DNA of 27,776 nt from NCBI GenBank assembly GCA_012838685.1, contig DUOU01000156.1:1-27776 (forward strand), in the 5' to 3' direction. Positions 24,800 to 27,776 of the stretch are shown piece after piece. Numbering within the stretch: the first letter of the stretch is position 1; every line of letters begins with the position of its first letter. Both the position numbers and the translations under genes were made by a program. The notes under the pieces are model-generated. The model worked only from the letters and a program-made list of their open reading frames with translations. It did not search any database and was not told the DNA's origin. The stretch comes from Bacteroidota bacterium. Lineage in GTDB: Bacteria; Bacteroidota; Bacteroidia; Bacteroidales; VadinHA17.

Positions 24800-24845
24800 A
24801 AGATTGAAAAACTTGATCATATAAATGTAAAGGAGTTTCAATCTT
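24800..24845. repeat. 10-base perfect inverted repeat in the leader of the CarboxypepD-GH3 pair
   Basis: AAGATTGAAA (24800-24809) is the exact reverse complement of TTTCAATCTT (24836-24845), with a 26-base AT-rich loop that contains TTGATCAT and AAAGGAG. It ends 54 bases before the ATG at 24900. There is no strong T-run after it. The surrounding 221-base gap has no gene and no clear TAnnTTTG element (the closest is TATTTTG at about 24785-24791). Confidence 0.6.
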
Positions 24846-24899
24846 CCATTTTATTGATTATATTGCAATCTGATTCTTAATAAATAAAATCTACCAATT

Positions 24900-25289
24900 A
24901 TGAAAACTAAAAATAACACTATCAAAGGAATGGTTGGCTACACAAACAAGCTGTTTATAGCGATGATCGCTGTTTTGGGCATCACCCTTATTTCTTTCAA
25001 GCCAGCTCCAACGGCCGTTTCAACAGCTGGCGACGTTTCAATCAAAGGTGTAATAACCGATTCTTACAGTAAAAAACCGATTATGGGAGCTACTATTTCC
25101 GTTAAAGGAACCGACACAAAAACAACAACCAAGAAAAACGGGTCTTATAAGATAACTGCCCCAGATAACGCTAAAACATTGGTTGTTACGTGCCCCGGCT
25201 ACGAACAACTGGAAGTTGCCATTTCCGGAAGAACCAAAATCAATGTCACAATAAGCCTGAAATACGACAATCCCGACACCTGGAACTAA
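24900..25289 (+). CDS. secreted stand-alone CarboxypepD_reg-like domain protein
   Basis: A 129-residue protein with an N-terminal signal or anchor (hydrophobic about 18-33, LFIAMIAVLGITLISF) and one beta-sandwich domain from about 46 to 122: VSIKGVITDSYSKKPIMGAT, then ISVKGTDTKTTTKKNGSYKI, LVVTCPGYEQLEVAI and VTISLKYD. This is the pattern of the CarboxypepD_reg-like domain that normally forms the N-terminus of SusC-type TonB-dependent receptors. Here it stands alone, with no receptor after it. The following GH3 gene starts 14 bases after its stop, so they are likely one operon. A scaffolding or periplasmic binding role is possible but unsupported by sequence alone. Confidence 0.85.
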   Translation: MKTKNNTIKGMVGYTNKLFIAMIAVLGITLISFKPAPTAVSTAGDVSIKGVITDSYSKKPIMGATISVKGTDTKTTTKKNGSYKITAPDNAKTLVVTCPGYEQLEVAISGRTKINVTISLKYDNPDTWN

Positions 25290-25303
25290 CATAACCCTTG
25301 TTT

Positions 25304-27277
25304 ATGCCCATAACTTCCCACAATGGTCCGGCGGCTAAATCAATAATCAGAACAGTAATCCTGTTCGCCACGATTATTGCTGTCCCGCTTTTCGTCTGTT
25401 TTTCGGTTGCCGGCGAGCAACCGAAACTGGGACACAAAAGCGTAAGGATAATCCATGAAGGTGGTTTTAAGTTCAAGGATCTGAACAAGAACGGTAAACT
25501 AGATCCTTATGAAGACTGGCGATTGCCGGTGGATGAGCGTATTTCAAACCTTGTCGGCCAGATGACCCTGGAGGAAAAGGTCGGACTTATGTTTCATACC
25601 AATTTTGCCGTGCCAGCCGACGGTTCGGTCAGATATAAAATATCCCGAAGAGAGAGAAAAGCGCTTGAAGGGGCGGGGTATGGCAATATGACCGGCCAGA
25701 CTTTGGCAACGGCTACCGCGAAAGAGTATATCGAGGAAAAAAATTTCAGGTGCATACTTAACAACGGAACCGCTGAGCCGGAACTGTTCGCCAGGTGGTC
25801 CAATGAAATGCAGGAGATAGCGGAAAAAAGTAGGCTCGGCATACCTATCCTGTTCAGTTCCGATCCCCGGCATGGAATAGGTTCCGGAAGCCATGTCCAT
25901 GGTGAACAGTTTTTCTCGGAGTGGCCGGGCCTGGAGGGACAGTACGGAATCGCCGCATCCAGGGATACAGTTTTGATAAGGAAATATGGAGAAGTTATCG
26001 CCGAAGAGTTCAGGGCCGTCGGGTTGCATATGTTGCTTGGGCCACAAATCGATATAACTACCGAACCCCGATGGAGAAGGAATTTCGGATCATTCTCGGA
26101 ATCAGCGGACCTCACTTCCGAAATGTTGGCCCATTTTATGGACGGTGTTCAGGGCAATTCAGTGGAACCTGACAAAATCCTGACCATGCTGAAGCACTGG
26201 CCCGGCTCAGGTCCGCACAAAGGGGGAACAGGCGACTGGCTGGTCTATCCGGGGGATAATCTTGATTACCATCTTATTCCCTGGAGAACCGGTTTTGAAA
26301 AGGGAGCTTTGGGCGTAATGGGTTATTACAGCGGAACTTATCATGATACCCTGGGAGTAAACTTTTCAAAATACTTTTTAACGGATATTCTCAGGAACCA
26401 ACTTGGGTTTACCGGAGTTATCTGCACCGACTGGCAGGTTGTTGGACGCAAAGGCGTCCTCTACCCCGCACTTGTGGGCAATCCCATAATAGATCGGTTT
26501 GAGATGGCGATCAATGCCGGTGCGGATCAATTTGGAGGAGAGGTGTTGTCGGAGGATGTTGTCCAACTGGTAAAAATGGGGAGAATACCCGAAAGTCGGA
26601 TCGACCTCTCAGTATCGAGAATTTTGCGGTGGCACTTCAAACTGGGTCTTTTTGAAAATCCTTACGTGGACCCGGATGAGGCCGGAAAAATTGTTGGAAG
26701 CGAAAAAAACAGGCAGTTGGGATACCAGGCTCAACTTAAATCCATTGTCTTGCTTGAGAACGACGGTTTGTTGCCGTTCACAAATGGAGGAGCAAAACCC
26801 CGGCTTTATCTGTTCGGCATCGACTCCACCGTTGCCGCCAATTACGGTCAAATAGTGGATGATCCTGCGGAAGCCGACCTGGCTATCCTGAAAGTCAGTT
26901 CCATCGGAACAGACCTTCCCGGCGCGACGCCACAAGGAGACAACACCGAAGTAAACATCGATTTTCCGGAACATACAATGGAAATGATAAGGAAGGTAGC
27001 CTCATCAAACACTCCTATCGTTGTGGATGTAAACCTGGAACGGGCCCTTATTGTGCTGCCTAAAGAACTTTTAAACATCTCCAAAGCTACCTTAATGACA
27101 TTCGATGTGCATGACGCTCCCCTTCTGGATGTGATTTTCGGCAAATTCAATCCTATAGGTAAATTGCCGTTTGACCTTCCCTCCTCCATGGAGGCTGTTC
27201 GTGAACAGTTTGAGGATGTACCATTCGACACCAAAGATCCTCTTTACAGGTTTGGACACGGCCTCTCCTATGAATAG
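25304..27277 (+). CDS. glycoside hydrolase family 3 enzyme
   Basis: A retaining exo-acting glycosidase family, often beta-glucosidases, beta-xylosidases or related. The ATG at 25304 gives 657 residues; a TTG six bases earlier is less likely. A hydrophobic export segment lies at about 15-37 without a good lipobox. Next is DLNKNGKLDPYED at 59-71, an EF-hand-like calcium loop often seen in secreted hydrolases. The TIM-barrel domain follows from MTLEEKVGLM with DPRHGIG, KHWPGSG (Lys297-His298), and GFTGVICTDW, whose Asp376 is the expected nucleophile. The alpha/beta sandwich domain runs to FGHGLSYE, with no Fn3 domain after it. The general acid/base residue and the substrate cannot be assigned. 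No SusC/SusD or other CAZyme genes are nearby, so it is not a classical polysaccharide utilisation locus. Confidence 0.95.
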   Translation: MPITSHNGPAAKSIIRTVILFATIIAVPLFVCFSVAGEQPKLGHKSVRIIHEGGFKFKDLNKNGKLDPYEDWRLPVDERISNLVGQMTLEEKVGLMFHTNFAVPADGSVRYKISRRERKALEGAGYGNMTGQTLATATAKEYIEEKNFRCILNNGTAEPELFARWSNEMQEIAEKSRLGIPILFSSDPRHGIGSGSHVHGEQFFSEWPGLEGQYGIAASRDTVLIRKYGEVIAEEFRAVGLHMLLGPQIDITTEPRWRRNFGSFSESADLTSEMLAHFMDGVQGNSVEPDKILTMLKHWPGSGPHKGGTGDWLVYPGDNLDYHLIPWRTGFEKGALGVMGYYSGTYHDTLGVNFSKYFLTDILRNQLGFTGVICTDWQVVGRKGVLYPALVGNPIIDRFEMAINAGADQFGGEVLSEDVVQLVKMGRIPESRIDLSVSRILRWHFKLGLFENPYVDPDEAGKIVGSEKNRQLGYQAQLKSIVLLENDGLLPFTNGGAKPRLYLFGIDSTVAANYGQIVDDPAEADLAILKVSSIGTDLPGATPQGDNTEVNIDFPEHTMEMIRKVASSNTPIVVDVNLERALIVLPKELLNISKATLMTFDVHDAPLLDVIFGKFNPIGKLPFDLPSSMEAVREQFEDVPFDTKDPLYRFGHGLSYE

Positions 27278-27283
27278 TCATTT

Positions 27284-27297
27284 GGGCATATATGCCC
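27284..27297. repeat. 14-base perfect palindrome after the GH3 gene
   Basis: GGGCATATATGCCC begins 7 bases after the GH3 stop. As RNA it could form a 5-pair GGGCA/TGCCC stem with a TATA loop. No T-run follows, so it is at best a weak terminator or a protein-binding site. The rest of the gap to 27481 has no gene that I can support. Confidence 0.4.
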
Positions 27298-27481
27298 CAC
27301 CCTATTCCCCGTTTACCTTTATCTCGGACGATAATTCCATAACTTTTTTGTAGACAGCGCCTACCCCGCTAATCATAAAAGAGCCGCACTATTGGCCGTT
27401 TTGATAATGATAATATTGGCTTTAACGGGCAAGGTCAAGGCAAAAACATTAAATTAGCGCCGACATAAAAAGCCGTCACCA

Positions 27482-27776
27482 ATGACAAAAGAAAAAAGAA
27501 ATAAGATTCTGATGATTGTATTGATAATAATATCGGTTGTCGGAATAGACCAGTCATCAAAATATATTGTCAGGGAAAATGTGGAATATAACTCTAAGAC
27601 CAATCTCCTTGGCGAGTACCTTATACTCACAAAAATAGAGAATACCGGGGCTTTCCTGGGGTTAGGCGATTCCATCCCAAGACCAATGTTCGTTGTTTTT
27701 ATGATACTGTTACCTTTGATTGTTATGGGGTATGCCTTTTATTATATCATCAAGAGCAACGATCCCACAAAATTGC
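27482..27776 (+). CDS. lspA: signal peptidase II LspA, first 98 residues (3' end outside window)
   Basis: LspA is the inner-membrane aspartyl protease that removes signal peptides from diacylglyceryl-modified prolipoproteins, such as the ZnuA-like and TlpA-like lipoproteins here. The visible part has a first membrane helix at about 9-22, GIDQSSKYIV with the conserved Asp and Lys of family box I, the box NTGAFLGLGDS (usually NxGAAFG) at about 59-69, and a second helix ending in GYAFYYIIKS. The catalytic aspartates lie beyond the window end. ATG at 27482 is the only suitable start. The gene follows GH3 after 204 bases. Confidence 0.92.
   Translation, partial: MTKEKRNKILMIVLIIISVVGIDQSSKYIVRENVEYNSKTNLLGEYLILTKIENTGAFLGLGDSIPRPMFVVFMILLPLIVMGYAFYYIIKSNDPTKL

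Noticed and set aside
24679..24899. LytTR-type direct repeats near the regulator gene
   Set aside because: I looked for two similar 9-base repeats about 20 bases apart and found only the inverted repeat at 24800-24845.
25544..26115. Two long antisense frames of 167 and 173 codons within the GH3 gene
   Set aside because: The GH3 frame carries clear catalytic motifs across the same bases, and the antisense products show no domain pattern.

Overview
The window looks like chromosomal DNA from a member of the Bacteroidota, most likely an anaerobic Bacteroidales-type lineage. The evidence is family content (DUF1573 proteins, a DUF4369/TlpA-like lipoprotein, a LytS/LytTR two-component pair, a lone CarboxypepD_reg-like domain, a membrane-tethered beta-barrel protein behind an ECF sigma factor), a clostridial-type 2[4Fe-4S] ferredoxin, and promoters of the Bacteroidota TTTG / TAnnTTTG (-33/-7) type. 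I see no insertion sequence, prophage, CRISPR array, rRNA or tRNA gene.

Layout. Positions 1-1882 hold translation and nucleotide housekeeping: the N-terminal part of miaA (minus strand, cut by the window edge), divergent smpB, and a LOG-family phosphoribohydrolase whose stop codon overlaps that of smpB. Positions 1980-5768 (minus) hold a tight two-gene unit, a membrane-anchored lytic transglycosylase followed by uvrA. Positions 5966-7832 (minus) hold an ECF sigma factor overlapping a protein with a short cytoplasmic head, one membrane helix and a C-terminal beta-barrel. Positions 7933-10395 (minus) hold a zinc-type ABC uptake operon (znuA, znuC, znuB order). A divergent gene of unknown function follows at 10506-10973. 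Positions 11128-13337 (minus) hold a DUF1573 protein followed by a TlpA-like thioredoxin lipoprotein.

From 13785 on, all genes are on the plus strand: a 1089-residue outer-membrane protein (pseudo-peptidase, TolB-like propeller, Omp85-like barrel), a 55-residue ferredoxin with a clear intrinsic terminator, a TolC / MacA-like adaptor / MacB-like ATPase / MacB-like permease efflux operon with a good promoter, a small secreted protein of unknown function, a LytS-type kinase with its LytTR response regulator, a secreted CarboxypepD_reg-like domain protein followed 14 bases later by a GH3 glycoside hydrolase, and the start of lspA at the window end.

Most genes are recognisable housekeeping or envelope functions; I did not find a convincing multi-gene system that is wholly new. 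The best leads are the inner-membrane-tethered barrel protein coupled to its sigma factor, the orphan 155-residue protein with a possible ADP-ribosyltransferase-like sequence pattern, the three-part pseudo-peptidase/propeller/barrel protein, a 9-base direct repeat in front of the zinc operon, and two leader regions with inverted repeats.
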